A stretch of 64,000 nucleotides of DNA from Coprinellus micaceus (lineage: Eukaryota; Basidiomycota; Agaricomycetes; Agaricales; Psathyrellaceae). Location of the stretch: contig OX596341.1 of the NCBI GenBank assembly GCA_951394405.1, forward strand, positions 1,612,001 to 1,676,000, read 5' to 3'. A model generated the notes under the pieces. That model did not search any database. It worked only from the letters and a program-made list of their open reading frames with translations, and was not told the origin of the DNA. Below are positions 11,906 to 23,794 of the stretch, piece after piece (the stretch's first letter is position 1; every line of letters begins with the position of its first letter). A program made the position numbers and the translations under genes.

Positions 11906-12892
11906 TGCTGTAGAGGTCTGGTAGAGGGAACTGGGAAGAGTAGTTGGTTGGATGATGGTTGGTATTTTACGACGCCCTTTATACCTATTCATCCAGCCAG
12001 CTTCCCATTTCGACCATTAGGGTGCCTATGAGACGAGAACAAAACTGTCCGCGAAGCTTGCTTGTACTTCAAAGCTAGTAACCCGATTAATCTCTGAACT
12101 ACACCGCATACACCGCAACTCGATGCCTCCGGTGTACTGAATGATTTCGGTGTCGTTTGCCTTCAACTCCGATATCGAGCGGAGACATGATCAAGACAGG
12201 TCGCACAGTTGCCCTGCCGCTGGTGGCACTCGCGCCCTCAATTTACCATTTTTGAGAGAAGGTGTTATATCCTCAATGTGATATAAAGTCATAAACAAGC
12301 CTTCCTGACAGTTTTGAAGTATGTCGGAACTTGGAATGAGTACCTAACTGGATCTCACGGTCGCTTGGAAATTTGGTCACAGGTCCTCGCCAATTGAAAT
12401 GAATCGCAGGGTGTGAGTGTATCCTCTTTGTCTCCTCCCGGGAAGCCAGAATTTTCTGGGGGGATGAACAAAGGATATAGGGTCTGTATATCTACCTGGA
12501 TGCGACCCCACGGTTACAATACGTACAAACATGCACTGAACCTGCCGTCCAGTCTCTGCAGGAGCAAACTTGGACCCACAAGGCAGATGACCGGATTTGG
12601 AGAGAAGTATGGCAGGCCGGATGCAAGGGGGAGCGCCCAAGATAGTCATCTTGTCAAAGAGATAAGATGACTACCGCTTAGCGGTTCTTCTACACCATCA
12701 CTGTGAGTACCGGCGTTCCATCAAGTCCGGACTCCGATGGCAAAGTGAACTGAACGAAAATGTACCTATCTTCTTTCCAGAACCAACTTGGACACCAAAG
12801 ACCAAACAGGTAGCGCTCTAGCCCTTGGCGGTAGGCGCTTCTTGGCTACGCGAGTGAATCTGCGATCAGACTACGACCATTCTTGTCCTTAC
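11906..12892. other. Intergenic between two divergent pore-former-like genes
   Basis: No gene is recognised. It contains the 5' flank of the minus-strand paralogue 1 and part of the upstream region of the plus-strand paralogue 2. Confidence 0.45.
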
Positions 12893-12900
12893 AGTAGCCA

Positions 12901-13208
12901 TAGTGATGGTCAAGGGTATTGGAAACCCGCCGGGTTTTCGGGACGGGTATGCGCGGGTACGGGTACGGGTAGACGTCCGCATACCCGTGGCGTTTAAAAC
13001 GAGCTCAAGAACGTCCAAAACGGACGAAAACTCGGCGGGTTATGAGTGATTTATTCAATTCACTCATATCTCCACCATTTCTGATCCGTTTTGGGTGTTC
13101 TTGGGCTCGTTCGACGCGGGAAACCCGCCGGGTTGCGGGTCAGGGTTCCCACGGGTACGGGTACGGGTCGCTGCGCCGCTACCCGCGGGTTACCCGTGAC
13201 CATCACTA
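12901..13208 (-). mobile_element. 308-bp hAT-like MITE, copy 1
   Basis: The ends are TAGTGATGGTCA and its inverse, flanked by the perfect 8-bp target duplication AGTAGCCA (12893-12900 and 13209-13216). The interior is rich in repeated (A/T)ACCCGTACCCG-type motifs and a short palindromic core. In reverse orientation it matches copy 2 at 35321-35628 base for base as far as I can see. An 8-bp duplication fits the hAT superfamily. It sits 93 bp upstream of the next start codon, so probably in a promoter. It has no coding capacity. Confidence 0.9.
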
Positions 13209-13308
13209 AGTAGCCAGGAGGTGAGATGTTTAAGAGCGATCTTGCACTCTTTCTTCCCTCAATCCCATCCCTTCCCAAGACTTTTCCACCGAATCTACCG
13301 TCTCCAAT

Positions 13309-13570
13309 ATGTCTAGCCCCCCTAGCTACGATGAAGCCATGAAACAGCTCCAAGACCTCCAAAACCGAGGCCTGACTGCCGACGAGCAGGCAACAGTTTA
13401 CAATGCAATGTCTGCGAAGGTTCAGTCGTCGTCGGACGATGTCATGGAAGGGGTCAAGAAGCTCGCTGATCAAGCAATTAAGACCGATAGAACTTTTGAA
13501 AGCATTCGAACTCAGCTCGCTCTCATCGACCAGAATGACTACAAGGACAAAGGCGGCCAGCCGGTCGCGA
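13309..13570 (+). pseudogene. Pore-former-like paralogue 2, 5' part, cut by the KDZ transposon
   Basis: The frame begins MSSPPSYDEAMKQLQDL and is colinear with the first exon of paralogue 1; both contain the shared motif NDYKDK. It stays homologous up to the codon before 13571. There the KDZ element begins, and the frame then runs on without similarity to a stop at 14031. The missing remainder resumes at 34844 in the same orientation. The break is flanked by the 8-bp duplication GGTCGCGA. The truncated product would lack the coiled coils and the hydrophobic hairpin. Confidence 0.8.
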
Positions 13571-13600
13571 CACTAGGCGACATCACTCTGCCACATGGAA

Positions 13601-13645
13601 CATGGCCCAACGGAGTCTGCTGTGTCCAATCATTGATGATCGACC
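13601..13645 (+). repeat. Left subterminal inverted repeat of the KDZ element
   Basis: Two blocks recur in inverted orientation near the right end. catggcccaacggagtctgc at 13601-13620 pairs with the inverse of 34663-34685. The ATCATTGATGATCGACC block at 13629-13645 pairs with ggtccatcaatgatgg at 34765-34780. They are candidate transposase binding sites. Confidence 0.6.
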
Positions 13646-14511
13646 TGAGCTCAGCTGGCTTCCCACCCGGCGGAGTCCGCTGGACCCACATGACTCCCTC
13701 ACCTTTGTGGCCGAGCTGGGTTTATGCATCCGCCATTCGCCATGGCCCAGCTGACTGTTTGGGCTGCTTTTGTCCTCCGATCCCCGCGCGCTGCCCCAGC
13801 CTCGGATATTCGCTGCCCGAGGGTGCATCCGGTGGGTTGGTTTCTCGCCCCAACAATAGCGGTGCGATTTCGCATACGAGCGGTCCACCTTTTGGACAGT
13901 TATTTCTCGTACTCTCGTACTTTCACATCCACACCCTTTCGCACCTCCTGCACTCCAAAAAATATTCCCCCGCATCAAAACACGGGCAGCAGGCAGCCAA
14001 CTCCAGGACTTCGAACCACATATTTCGTTAGTGTATGTAGCCACCTCGTTCATACTATTTAGCACATACTGCCTCTGACATTAATACATCTAATCAGACA
14101 AACGACTGACCTCCCCCCATCTCTCTCCGAGTCCACGAGACCCCTACAGGCATCCCAGATATCGGGTTGCACCCAAATTCAACTAAGCACAGTAGGTTGA
14201 ACAATGGTGCCTGCTGGGATATCTAGGACCGTAGCAGCCGCGCCACGGTCTGTCTCAATTCCTCGAGGATGTCATTATCCTTACCGCATCTAGCAAGACC
14301 TGATTGCTGACACCTGCCCAAGCTAGACGAACTTCAATCGGGTCCACCACGTCACCCAAATATTTCCTCCCTTTTCTTACATTGCCGCCACCTTTCGGAC
14401 GGCCCTACGCCCGTAAGACCTTTCGTACGAGGGCCCTACGCCGTGCTAGAGAGATCAGGGTGGGTCCACGTCCGAGAAAGGTTGGGTTCTGGTGCTGTGG
14501 GAAGGACCCAC

Positions 14512-14640
14512 GGCGTATTGACCGTAAACGTACATGCTCTTGATTCCATACGGAAGCCCCCTAGGAGCACCTCGTAGTTCTACGTATTCGCCCTCCGAGC
14601 TATCCTCCTCAATGTCTTCGTAGAAATCTGGCTAATCCGC
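14512..14640 (-). pseudogene. Fragment of a second TET/JBP gene (N-terminal acidic region)
   Basis: On the minus strand this stretch encodes a segment with EEDSSEGEYVELRGAP and GLPYGIKSM. It matches residues in the first exon of the TET/JBP gene at 32890-34565 (EEDSSDGEYIDLRGAP, GLPYGLKSM; nucleotides 34185-34310). Most differences are silent or conservative and no stop interrupts it. Similarity stops near a GT that may mark an exon edge. No catalytic domain follows within the element, so it is a relic, or an exon captured by internal duplication. Confidence 0.7.
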
Positions 14641-14835
14641 CCGAGTCCCAAGGGTAATTTTGGGTGAAGTATTGTCAGGCTAAAGCAAGAGTTCCAGTTT
14701 CCCGATCAAGTGCCCAGCAGCAAACTGGAATTGCGCAGAGTTGGAAATTGACGTTAAGCACAGAGGTTCTACTGATAAATAGAGCTACTTTCTCGGACCC
14801 CACTCCACTTATCTCCACTACATCGAAGCTTAGGT

Positions 14836-17334
14836 CTACCCCCTCATGAGTTCATCACCCTTTCCTTGAATGTATAACCCCCTGGAGGATGCATGCATGG
14901 CCTTCTCAGCGAGGTGGCGAACACGAACGACATTACGGTGGTGGTTTTGTAGCCTCCCTCTCATCCAGAGTAAGTCCGCGTGGTGCTGCCTCAGCAGGTT
15001 CTTTGAAACCTCCAAGGAATTGAGGGAGTGAATCAACCCCAGCAATTCCCCATGGTCAACGCCGGAAACGGACGAGGGAACGGCTCCATCTAGTGGCCCA
15101 GATCCCATTGGAAGAGGACTCCCCGCGTCGGCTTCCGAGCCATTGGTACGCTCCCCGTTCCCTCCGGCCGAAGGTCGGAAGGGGCTTCCAAGGGGCGCCA
15201 AAGTTGTGGCCCTTCCCAAGAACTCCACAGGCTGGACTCTTGGAACAGGGTCTCGTTGGGCCCCATCCCTAACCAGAGCAGCTGGCAGAGGCCCCGGAGG
15301 ACTCGATGGAGAGCGAAGGAAGATGGCGTCGTCCCCAGATGCGGCCAGCCAATCGAATTCGCCAGGTTCTGTGGCCGAACGGTAAATTCTCACAGGCCGT
15401 CCCCGAAGCGACACCAACGCACCTTCATGATCGCCCAAGTCCGACATGGACTCATCGGCGTACAATCCTAAAGCTGGTCTCAGAATCTTACCCCAACGGA
15501 TGAAAAACAACATACCTATCACGCAGAGGGGTCCCTCTTCCTCCCCGTCGCTCGCACCGCCTTTTGAATCCACCACCATACTGGCTTCCTCAGCAGCGCC
15601 GGATTCAGACGCCGTCGAACCTTGCCCAGCTCGGAGCGGCAATTTCCTCTGGGGTGACATCTTCGGGGGCCCTGAAAACCGTGACCTCTTGGGATCAGGG
15701 TTCCCCTCACCCGATGGCCCAGTGGCTGATCGTTTGGTTGGCATTCTGCTGGAGGAGTTCTGGACTGGAGCAACTGGAAAACGAGAGAAAGTTGGTTTCG
15801 GAACAACAGACATTTTACAAGCTTTGATGAGATGGAGACTCACAGAAATGATTCTTCGAGGGGCCGGGCGCCGAGGGTGATCCAGACTCTCCTTTTGCTG
15901 GATGGGCAGCGGCTACCGGCGCTACGGCCTTCGGAATCGGAGGTGAAGACTGCCGCTCGCTCACCGTCGGGAATGCCCCTTCGACTATATCGCAGAATTC
16001 AAGGAGGCGGAACTGAAGACGTTGGTCCTGCTTCCACAGAGGCGTCCCGAGGACATTGTGCTTCAAAGTGTTGATCGAGACGATGCCGCAGGAAATGGAA
16101 TCCAACTGCTTCCCATGGTCCCAATCCTTCACGAAGGTGTAGGGCCGGTCGGGCAAATAGTGGTGTACCCAGCGTCGGGTAGAGTCTTCAAGATCCTTCG
16201 GAGGAGTGCATCCGAGAGAGTCCCCATACGAAACCACGATAGTTTTCCCCCGCGTGTCGATTGACAGAGCAGCCCAGTGATTTGGAGGCAGGTGTAAAAC
16301 AGTCACTATCTGATACTTGCTAGGATGGGCCAGCATCCTCCCCCCTGGTATGCGAGACCATCAGTATCGGATACTAATTCGCGAGTCAACAACGAAGAAG
16401 CTTACCGAGCTTCCTGATTTCATAGTGAGCATTTGCAGGGTACGTCTGAGGCAAGTTTGTGACGGCCTCCGCGAAGTTGACAGATCCGACCAGAACGTCT
16501 TCGCCGGCCCGCTGCTGGAATTGGAAGAGCATAGCATTTATATGCGAAGTATTGAGATAGGTGTTCCCAAGGAACCCAGCTGCCTTAGTGATGCTCATAC
16601 TGTCGTGGACTCCCCGAGCTGTACAAAGCCAGGGCGTGTCCTGCAGTATCTTCGTGACACGCGCCCTGAGCTCTGGATCGACGTCGTCCCGAGAGGAATC
16701 AAACCACTCAATTCCTGACTTCCAGGCTTTCCTCGCGGATGCTGCCTTTGACAGGTATTTCCAGAGCTCGATTACCGTCAAAGGCGCGTAAAGCTGTTCG
16801 TTCTCGAAGTCCCCAAGCTCGATTGAAACATGGCCGTCGAGGACCGCCTGACCAACGCAATCGTCAAAGTCTTCGATCGTTGAAGTGGCTGGAACCTTCC
16901 AATCGCCTCGATTCAAAAGCTTTGTGAGGGAGATGTTCGGCCGAGCCTCACTGAAGCGACTCTCGGCCTTAGGAAGGGTAGCTTTTCGCCGTTGGGCGGG
17001 GATGTTTGATTCAGCGACCTGGGTAATCGTCTTCATGCCCACTTCCAAATCTTCGAAATCGTCCTCGGAAAGGTGGGTGATTGTCTTCACCGCTTGGACA
17101 ACCCTCTGAGGTGCATCTGCGTATGACTTTCCCGTCCCTATCCATCGCTTCAAGGCCGAGGGGATCGTTTTTTCAGACGGTCGTTCGCCCGAATCGTTAG
17201 CAGTCGTCATCTTCACAGTAGCTGGAGGGATTCAAGACTCAGAGCATCAGATCATAAGACAAGGCGCACTTACACTCATACTCAGCGTTATGATTCGCCA
17301 CTTTCGAGCCAGGTTGAAGACTTTTAGACGCCAT
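14836..17334 (-). CDS. Ulp1-like (C48) cysteine protease of the KDZ element
   Basis: Five exons give 755 aa: 17274-17334, 16406-17221, 15844-16344, 15516-15773 and 14836-15467. The protease core is in exon 3, with the C48 residues in order: His315 (PPNHWAALSID), Asp334 (SYGDSLG), Gln372 (HGKQLDS) and Cys378 (SISCGI). The N-terminal 290 residues are helical and of unknown role. The C-terminal part is a disordered Ser/Pro/Lys tail ending in a helical region. Ulp1 proteases cleave SUMO or related modifiers. In transposons they are recurrent accessory genes and may act on host SUMO or process element proteins; the role here is inferred. It is divergent from the gene starting at 17508. Confidence 0.85.
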
Positions 17335-17507
17335 GATGGGAAGGGGCAAGATGCATCAGCCCCTATTTTGGAAATTCCGGAGGTAAGGCACGGATCGAGC
17401 TTTCGCTACGATCGAAATTTGAACGAGCCGTGGCCGGGTACTTTCTCTACGCATTTTCTCTTGACTACGTACTTCCCCCTACTTCCCCCCCGGAAACGAA
17501 GATACCT

Positions 17508-20500
17508 ATGATCGACCCAGAACTTCGCAAGAAAGGCCTCAAACTCCTTAAGGAGACGCCCGCATCGCCCGAGGATGTTCGCAAGCTCCTCCAATTTCTT
17601 GAAGAGTTCCTCAAGCAATCGCCGGACTGGACCAATGAAGACAATCTCTTGGAGGCACGAGGAATCCTCTCTAGCATCTCTGTACGTCTTGCATCCAGTT
17701 TTATGTGCATATCTCAACGATGTTTAGATCCTCATTGGAAGGACGGCGAAGGCACTTAACATGGATCTTGGCAACGAGCGAGCTCCCCCTGTCAGAGCGT
17801 GGTTTAACTACGGGGGAAACAGGGTGTATCTGAATGACCGCCAGGATCCATTGGATCTGAAGACATTCCGCGAAGCACTGGGGAACACCGTCGCGGCTGA
17901 AAGGCGCATTCAACACATTGGAGGAACCGGAGGGGAAAGGGGAGCCATTGTCGCCGCGTCAAGCGATGCGAGAGGGAAGGAGAAAGAGGTGGAGAGGGAA
18001 GTGATACCCGCAGAGAAGGCTGGGGGGGGGGACACCTCGAGACCGAAGGAGGTTGAAATCCTGGAGGAGAGCGAGAGCGACGGCAGTGAGTATCAGGAAG
18101 AAGCGCCAACATCCCGCGAGGCTCCGCGCCTCGGCGACGCTCTACAGAAGGCCAACACTGTCCCGAAGGCGCCGAAGAAGGGCAAAAAGCGCAAATCTCC
18201 TGCGACTGTCCCCACATCCGGGGAAGAAGATGCTCACCAGGATTCAGAACCCTTGAATCGCCCCAAGGAGACCACCGACGAGGCAGCCCTAGGGCGGTAC
18301 GACCCCCCTTGCGATCGATGTAGGGCAGAAAATAGAACGGACTGCTTTTACACGCGGTTCAACAACGCATGTCAAAGATGCAAGCCGTCGAAGCTGAAGT
18401 GTTCTTATGCCAAGGGCTCCAGGAAGAAGCTGAAGACTGCGGAGGACCCCACAAAGACAGCCGTACCCCCTGGAAACGCCCAGATGCATACAACCAAGGC
18501 TAACCCCTCCACTGCCCATGTCCCACTCGACCGCAAGCGTCCAGCGATCGCTCCCAAGGAACGCTCCCCACTAGACGACGAACTCAAGCCCCGGAAGTCC
18601 GAACCGAAGGAGAAGACGATACCTCCCAAGAACAAACGGGCGACCTCCGCCGAAGAACGCGGTGAGCAAGGAAGCTCGGATAACGCCAAGAAGCATGCCG
18701 GCGCTAACCAAAAAACTATCACCACGCCCGGTAGTCCCGCTCCCATGACCATTTATGGCCTGGACGGGCGGAAATTGGGCCAAGTTCCAGTACGCGAAGG
18801 ACCTCCGGAACCCCACCTCATCGAACCGCAAACCGTTGACCCCAGTACTCACGACGAGCTTGCCAACGAAACCCGACAGGCGTTGGCGCATGTGAGAGAG
18901 CGCCAGTATGCGTTCGAGCATCGTTTGGCTGACGTCGAGGCGCGAACTTCAACCACTATCCGCGAGTTAAGGTGGTATCAAAGCGATCGGGAGAATATCA
19001 AGAAGTTGGTCTGCGTAACTGACTCGCACGACGACGACATTGTGAATTTTGGGAAGAAGCATGACGCCACTATCGACCATGTCTCCAAGCTGGGCGACGA
19101 AGTGAAGGACACAAAGTCGTCGATGTTGAAACGGATCGAGAGCGTTGAGAGCAGGGGAGGGGTCTCTTTGCGGTTCGAAGAAGTGCAAGGCAATCTTAGA
19201 AAGGCCGACAAGGAGTTGGGTGAGAAGTTTCGGACGATGCAGGAGGCCCAGAGGGTTCGGGACCAGAATATCCAAGACAGGATGCGCTTAGTCGAGGAGA
19301 GATTGAGCAAGGCCGAAGCGTCGGCCGATGGCGCAAAGAAGATATCAGAGGACCTTGCAACAGGCCAGGAGACGTTTGGGGAGAGGTTGAGCAAGGCGGA
19401 GAGTGAAGTCGGGGGAGCAGGGGTCTTAGCCGCGATTGCGGAGGTCAAAGCTCTCGTGGAGGGTGGCAAAGCACAGGCACCAGAGATGGAGGAGCGCCTG
19501 GGAAGGATAGAGACTATGGTCGCTGGGATCCTTGGCGCCGTGGAGAAGGTGAAGGCCAATCATGACAATGGTATCGATCATTCGGCTGGGACGATGGCCT
19601 CCAACATGCAAGCCCAGTTCGCTGATATCATTCGTCTCCTGGATCACGCCGTGACTGATCTTCGGCATGTGAAATCAGCGCTGGATCTCCACGGTATGGC
19701 TCTCGACAACGTTCTGCGCACAATCCAGTGTGGGGTTCGAGAGGAGGGACTCAGCACGCGGCGCGATATTCAGACACAGCTCTCCGTTTTTCGCCAAGAC
19801 ATCAACACCCAGCTGGATACCTTCAGGAAGGTCGCGCTAGCACAGCTGGTGTGGAACGGACTTCGTTCTGGAGCGGGGGCTCTGGGTACCGCAGCCGGCG
19901 TGGGCCAATACCCGGCAAATAATGGAATGGGGGGAGACTTGCAGCAGCGAGGGGGTGTTGGGGAGCAAGGAGGATATGCGCCATTTATCTGGGGTGCAAC
20001 AACGAGTGGTCAGAATGCCATGTCCCTCAACGGATCTGAGGGTCATCAGATCAACAGCGACAACACCCCGCAAGAGGGAGTTGTTGACCCTTCCCTAATG
20101 GGAATGCTGGACTACGGGGTGCTCCCCCCAGTTCCTGGGGGACTCCTAGAAAACCTCCATGCTCCGTTACAAGATCATGAGCTGCCCTACGGTGTGATCC
20201 CTGCACCACCAACCGCATCCGTCTCGGACGGACCCCAATCCATCAGCGGTCATGTTCGTCCGAGCCGATCCGCTGGAACTTCCTTGAGGGATACGCACGA
20301 AGAAGACCGGGATAAGGATAAGGGTAAGGGTAAGGGTGTTGATTTCGGAGAAGAAGTGAAAGGAGAGGGAGGAAGAGCGGAAGAAGAGGAAGAGGAAGAA
20401 TGGGAGGACATGCCGGCATCTCCCAATCAGTCGACAGCTGTCAATATTGACCGGGTCTCCACCAGAGGGTCCATAGTCTCGCGTGGGGGACCATCTACGT

Positions 20501-20622
20501 TCTCGCAATACTCACATTCCGTTCCTCGTGGGCCTCGCACTGCCAACAGTTCGCCTTTGTCATCCCCACCCCTAACCCCCGCTCGTCCTGCGTCGACTAC
20601 CTCGAACCCTGATAATCTGTAA
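17508..20622 (+). CDS. Zn-cluster plus coiled-coil protein of the KDZ element
   Basis: Two exons, 17508-17681 and 17728-20622, encode 1022 aa. An upstream in-frame ATG exists at 17430; the one at 17508 is chosen because the text before it looks like leader. Residues 1-70 are helical. About residues 253-285 hold a zinc-binding pattern CDRCRAENRTDC...CQRCKPSKLKC, like a basidiomycete Zn2Cys6 variant. Residues 360-640 form long heptad coiled coils (repeated RLSKAE units). The C-terminus is low-complexity with an acidic run (EEEEEEEWED). It is probably a nuclear DNA-binding structural or regulatory protein of the transposon. The specific role is unknown. Confidence 0.75.
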
Positions 20623-20662
20623 TTCGATCTGACCGCGTAGTACATAAATTATGATGTTGACT

Positions 20663-20768
20663 TTCGGACGAGCGCGCAACTAATCTAATCTCAAGGACCT
20701 TCGGACGAGTGAGCAACTAATCTAATCTCAAGGGCCTTCGGACGAGTGAGCAACTAATCTAATCGCAA
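20663..20768 (+). repeat. Three tandem copies of a 37-bp unit containing TTCGGACGAG
   Basis: Units begin at 20663, 20700 and 20737 and share TTCGGACGAGNGNGCAACTA followed by ATCTAATC. The core TTCGGACGA also occurs at 23191, 23627 and 23772, and inverted near 23352, always between genes of the element. Confidence 0.8.
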
Positions 20769-20859
20769 CAACATTCCGCCAAGCCACGGGCGAAGCAATC
20801 GGACGAGACACGCATTCGGACAGGAGCAAGGTACATTTGGGCGATCACAAAGTCTAACA

Positions 20860-22248
20860 TTACATGGAAACATATTCGGAGCGGGCATCATGCAAACTGG
20901 AGTTTGGACACTGGCCGTTGTTGCAGCGGTTCGTAACCCTCCACCTGAGGATTTCGCCGTAGGTGAAATCCTCAAGGGGGGTGCGGCAGCTCTCGAAGTG
21001 AGATGCGCACCAGCCCCACTCCCTGTTCCAATGTTCCTCCATCTCCGATGCCCAGGTATTAGGTACCCCCCATCCGGGGCCATAATCCCAACCCCCACCG
21101 TCTTGTCCTCCAGAAGAAACGCTCCAGTCTTCTCCCACTCCTCCCGCGTTCTCTGACTCGACAATTTGAGCATTCACCTGCGACACGGCGTCCCCGACAC
21201 CATCCACCTCGTCCCGATCACCCACCTCGCCATCTTCACCCACCTCGTCGAGATGGCCATCGTCTTCGGACCCCACATGCGAGGCGTCATCCGGTGTAGA
21301 TCCCGAGGCGAACTCCATCTCGCCCTGCCCGACGCCCGAGCCATTTCCAACTCCCTCGCCTCCCTCGCCCTCCGAGCCAGAGCCCTGAACACCGACAGCC
21401 TCATTGGGGCACCTCCAGGTGACCTTGAGAACACCGTCGTCGTCGTACGAGTGCCGCCATACAGATGGACAGTAGATGCCACAGGGCTTCTTCCAATGGC
21501 TGTTGTCCGAGAAAAGAGTGGCCTCGTCATCCGTCGTGATCTCCATCTGGCTGCTGTACTCGCCGACAGAGTCATTGACGAAGAGGCCTTCGTCAGCAAA
21601 TGTGAGGCGAGGATAGTACGCGACGATGGAATCCCGGGAGATTGCGACCATGTCAGCCGTATTGTCGCATGACAAGAGCAGGCTGACGGGTTCCCTTTTG
21701 CTGATGAGGAGGACGATGGAAAACCTCTGCCAAGGAGATGAGATTCAGCAAGGGCCTTCCAGAGGGCCAGATTTACGCACCTGTCCAGAGGCGTCTACCC
21801 GCTCGTGTAACTCAACGCTCTCAACAACGTTCTTGTCCTCTCTCAAGTCCACAAGCCTTGACTCGATGTCCTTCTGTGTGAGAGCCCTCGTCGTATAGCC
21901 CAGTTGCTTCAGGAACTTGTGGAGCGGGCTCGGGGCACGGTGGCGAATGACGATCGTTAGAGTTGTGAAGGTTTTGAGCGTCTCGATTTTGAGGAGCAAA
22001 ATTTCACGGACAACAGACCCAGTGATTATTCCGCAGCATTCCTCCAAGCGGGCAAAAAAAGCAGGCGCCGACCGGGAGGGGATGAAAGGGTCCAAACAGG
22101 TGAAGATTCGCCGCACGATTTCGGTATTGAACGCAGGTTTTGCCGACCCCGGTAGGAGGCGGAAGCGCAGGAGGTCCTTCAACGAAAGCTCGAAGACGAC
22201 GAGGAGAAGCAGATGATATTGAGTAAGAAATTTTTGGCATGCGTCCAT
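20860..22248 (-). CDS. Uncharacterised KDZ-cargo protein, possibly F-box-like
   Basis: The start is the ATG at 22248 (MDACQKFLTQYHLLLL). Exon 1 runs to about 21781 and exon 2 from about 21727 to 20860; the phase fits. The N-terminus is Leu-rich and helical, in the manner of degenerate F-box proteins of mushrooms. The middle contains CGIYCPSVWRHSYDDDG, a Cys/Trp-bearing motif that recurs in a large basidiomycete family with no assigned function. The C-terminal part is acidic and Gly-rich and ends with clustered Cys (RCNNGQCPNSS). I do not recognise an enzyme. It may have been captured from the host by the element. Confidence 0.55.
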
Positions 22249-22297
22249 GATGGTTGTAGAAAAGGAGGTGTAGATTCAGATTCCCACGTCGTGCATC

Positions 22298-23050
22298 CTA
22301 CGGTTTACCCTCCCCTGCTCGAATCAAAGCATTTTCTGATTGAGGGTACTGGGACCTATCGGCACCGTCCTCAAAGAAGCTAAGACCACGGGTAAGTTTG
22401 GAGATCGATACAAAAAATAACCCCCATGAAGGCGCTTACCTAGCTACCAGCATCTCTATGAACAGCAGATCGCGTTCCAAAACGTCGCAGAGAACGCCGT
22501 TGGGGTTGGCCTTGGCTATCAAAATGTTCCCCGTTCTCTCGACCCCTCCCATCCCCTTCAGACGGTCGTATAGTTCGTTGCGGGGAAATCGTAGCTGGAA
22601 CTTGAGTCGCGCCTGTAAATGGGTTATTTTCACACAAAGCAAGAGATGGGCGTGGCTGCCTACCCTCAGTTCGGGCGTAAAAATCGTCCAAAAGAAGGGC
22701 TGGTCGCGTTTCCCCCCCGGGTAACGACGAACGCACCAAGCATCCTCGCGCAGACGCACTCCAACCTCAGTTTCCTTCACTTCCTGCAAATATCGACTGG
22801 TGATTAAGTCGATATTTCTGCCATTTACGCCTGTGCCTGGCTGTAGCAAGACAGAGACACGGTGAGTTTCGGTGCACCGTGCACCAATCAGAGCACATTT
22901 CACCGAGGAAAAGAGCCCTTTCTGAACCGTAACGATTGACATGAAGATTGAATCAAACCATAGTGTTCATGCGCTCACCTCGACCCCTTCATCCATATGC
23001 TGTGAAACGAGAATGACCTCGGCATCGGTGAAAGGGACCTTGCTCTCCAT
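22298..23050 (-). CDS. Small unknown protein of the KDZ element
   Basis: Four exons splice cleanly from the ATG at 23050 (MESKVPFTDAEVILVSQHMD) to a TAG at 22298. The second exon starts with KGLFSSVKC and the third with ARLKFQLRFPRNELYDRL; the fourth encodes a 25-residue tail. The product is about 190 aa, mixed alpha/beta in appearance, without recognisable catalytic motifs. All three introns have good GT and AG ends, which is the main evidence that the gene is real. Confidence 0.6.
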
Positions 23051-23794
23051 GATGCTTGCTCGATCGTGGTGGTTGAAGTCGAGTGCGGCCCCAGAGTCGC
23101 TGCTCACTGCTCAGAATTGGTCGAAATCGCCCGAGATCCCGTGACCCAGTTGAGCGGAGGCTTCACAAGGCTCGGGCGCTAAGGGCGACCTTCGGACGAG
23201 CAACTCGTCCAAAGCACACCCTGATATTCTATGCACGCTCGCAACGGCTCCGATATGATCCCTGCCCTTGGCTCAGGCCGAATGACAAGTGCAAGGACAC
23301 GGTGAGACGGAAGCAATGCATATACATTCCCCCCAGGTTTCTTCCGAGGGTCTCGTCCGAACGCTCAAGGTCTGGCCCTCATCAGTACCCCGAATCATCC
23401 AATACGCCCACAAAATGTCTACATAACAGCTAAGTTACGGTCCAGTCAGCTGTTAAGAGACCCAGAGATTGGGGGGCACTCACACGCTCAACCCCTAGAA
23501 AACCGCCCAAACTGACCGATTCTCCTTCAAGGAGCGATTACGCCTGCTTGTGAATGTTCTCAGTGATCTTCACATGACTGTTGCATATAAGCGTAGCAAG
23601 CTGGACATGGAAGGGTGAGATCAACGTTCGGACGAAGGGTTCAGTGAAGCAACTTTTCCACGTAGAAGGCACACTGCCATCGGCATCGGAGATGATGGCA
23701 ACCTCAGGATCAAAGTGCTACATTTATGTTTCTCCACCCCCTGGCTAGCCGCTACTATGTACTCCAACGATATTCGGACGAAGACCACGCGAAG
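23051..23794. other. Intergenic with dispersed TTCGGACGA motifs
   Basis: There is no gene. The motif TTCGGACGA occurs at 23191, 23627 and 23772, and inverted near 23352. These are candidate binding sites for an element-encoded protein or a promoter element of the flanking genes. Confidence 0.55.

Noticed and set aside
12901..13208. Coding potential within the MITE (VTGNPRVAAQRPVPVPVG)
   Set aside because: The same short frame occurs in both MITE copies because the DNA is identical; it has no start or homology of its own.
17804..18921. Several minus-strand frames of 100-140 codons
   Set aside because: Shadows of the 1022-aa Zn-cluster/coiled-coil gene on the plus strand.
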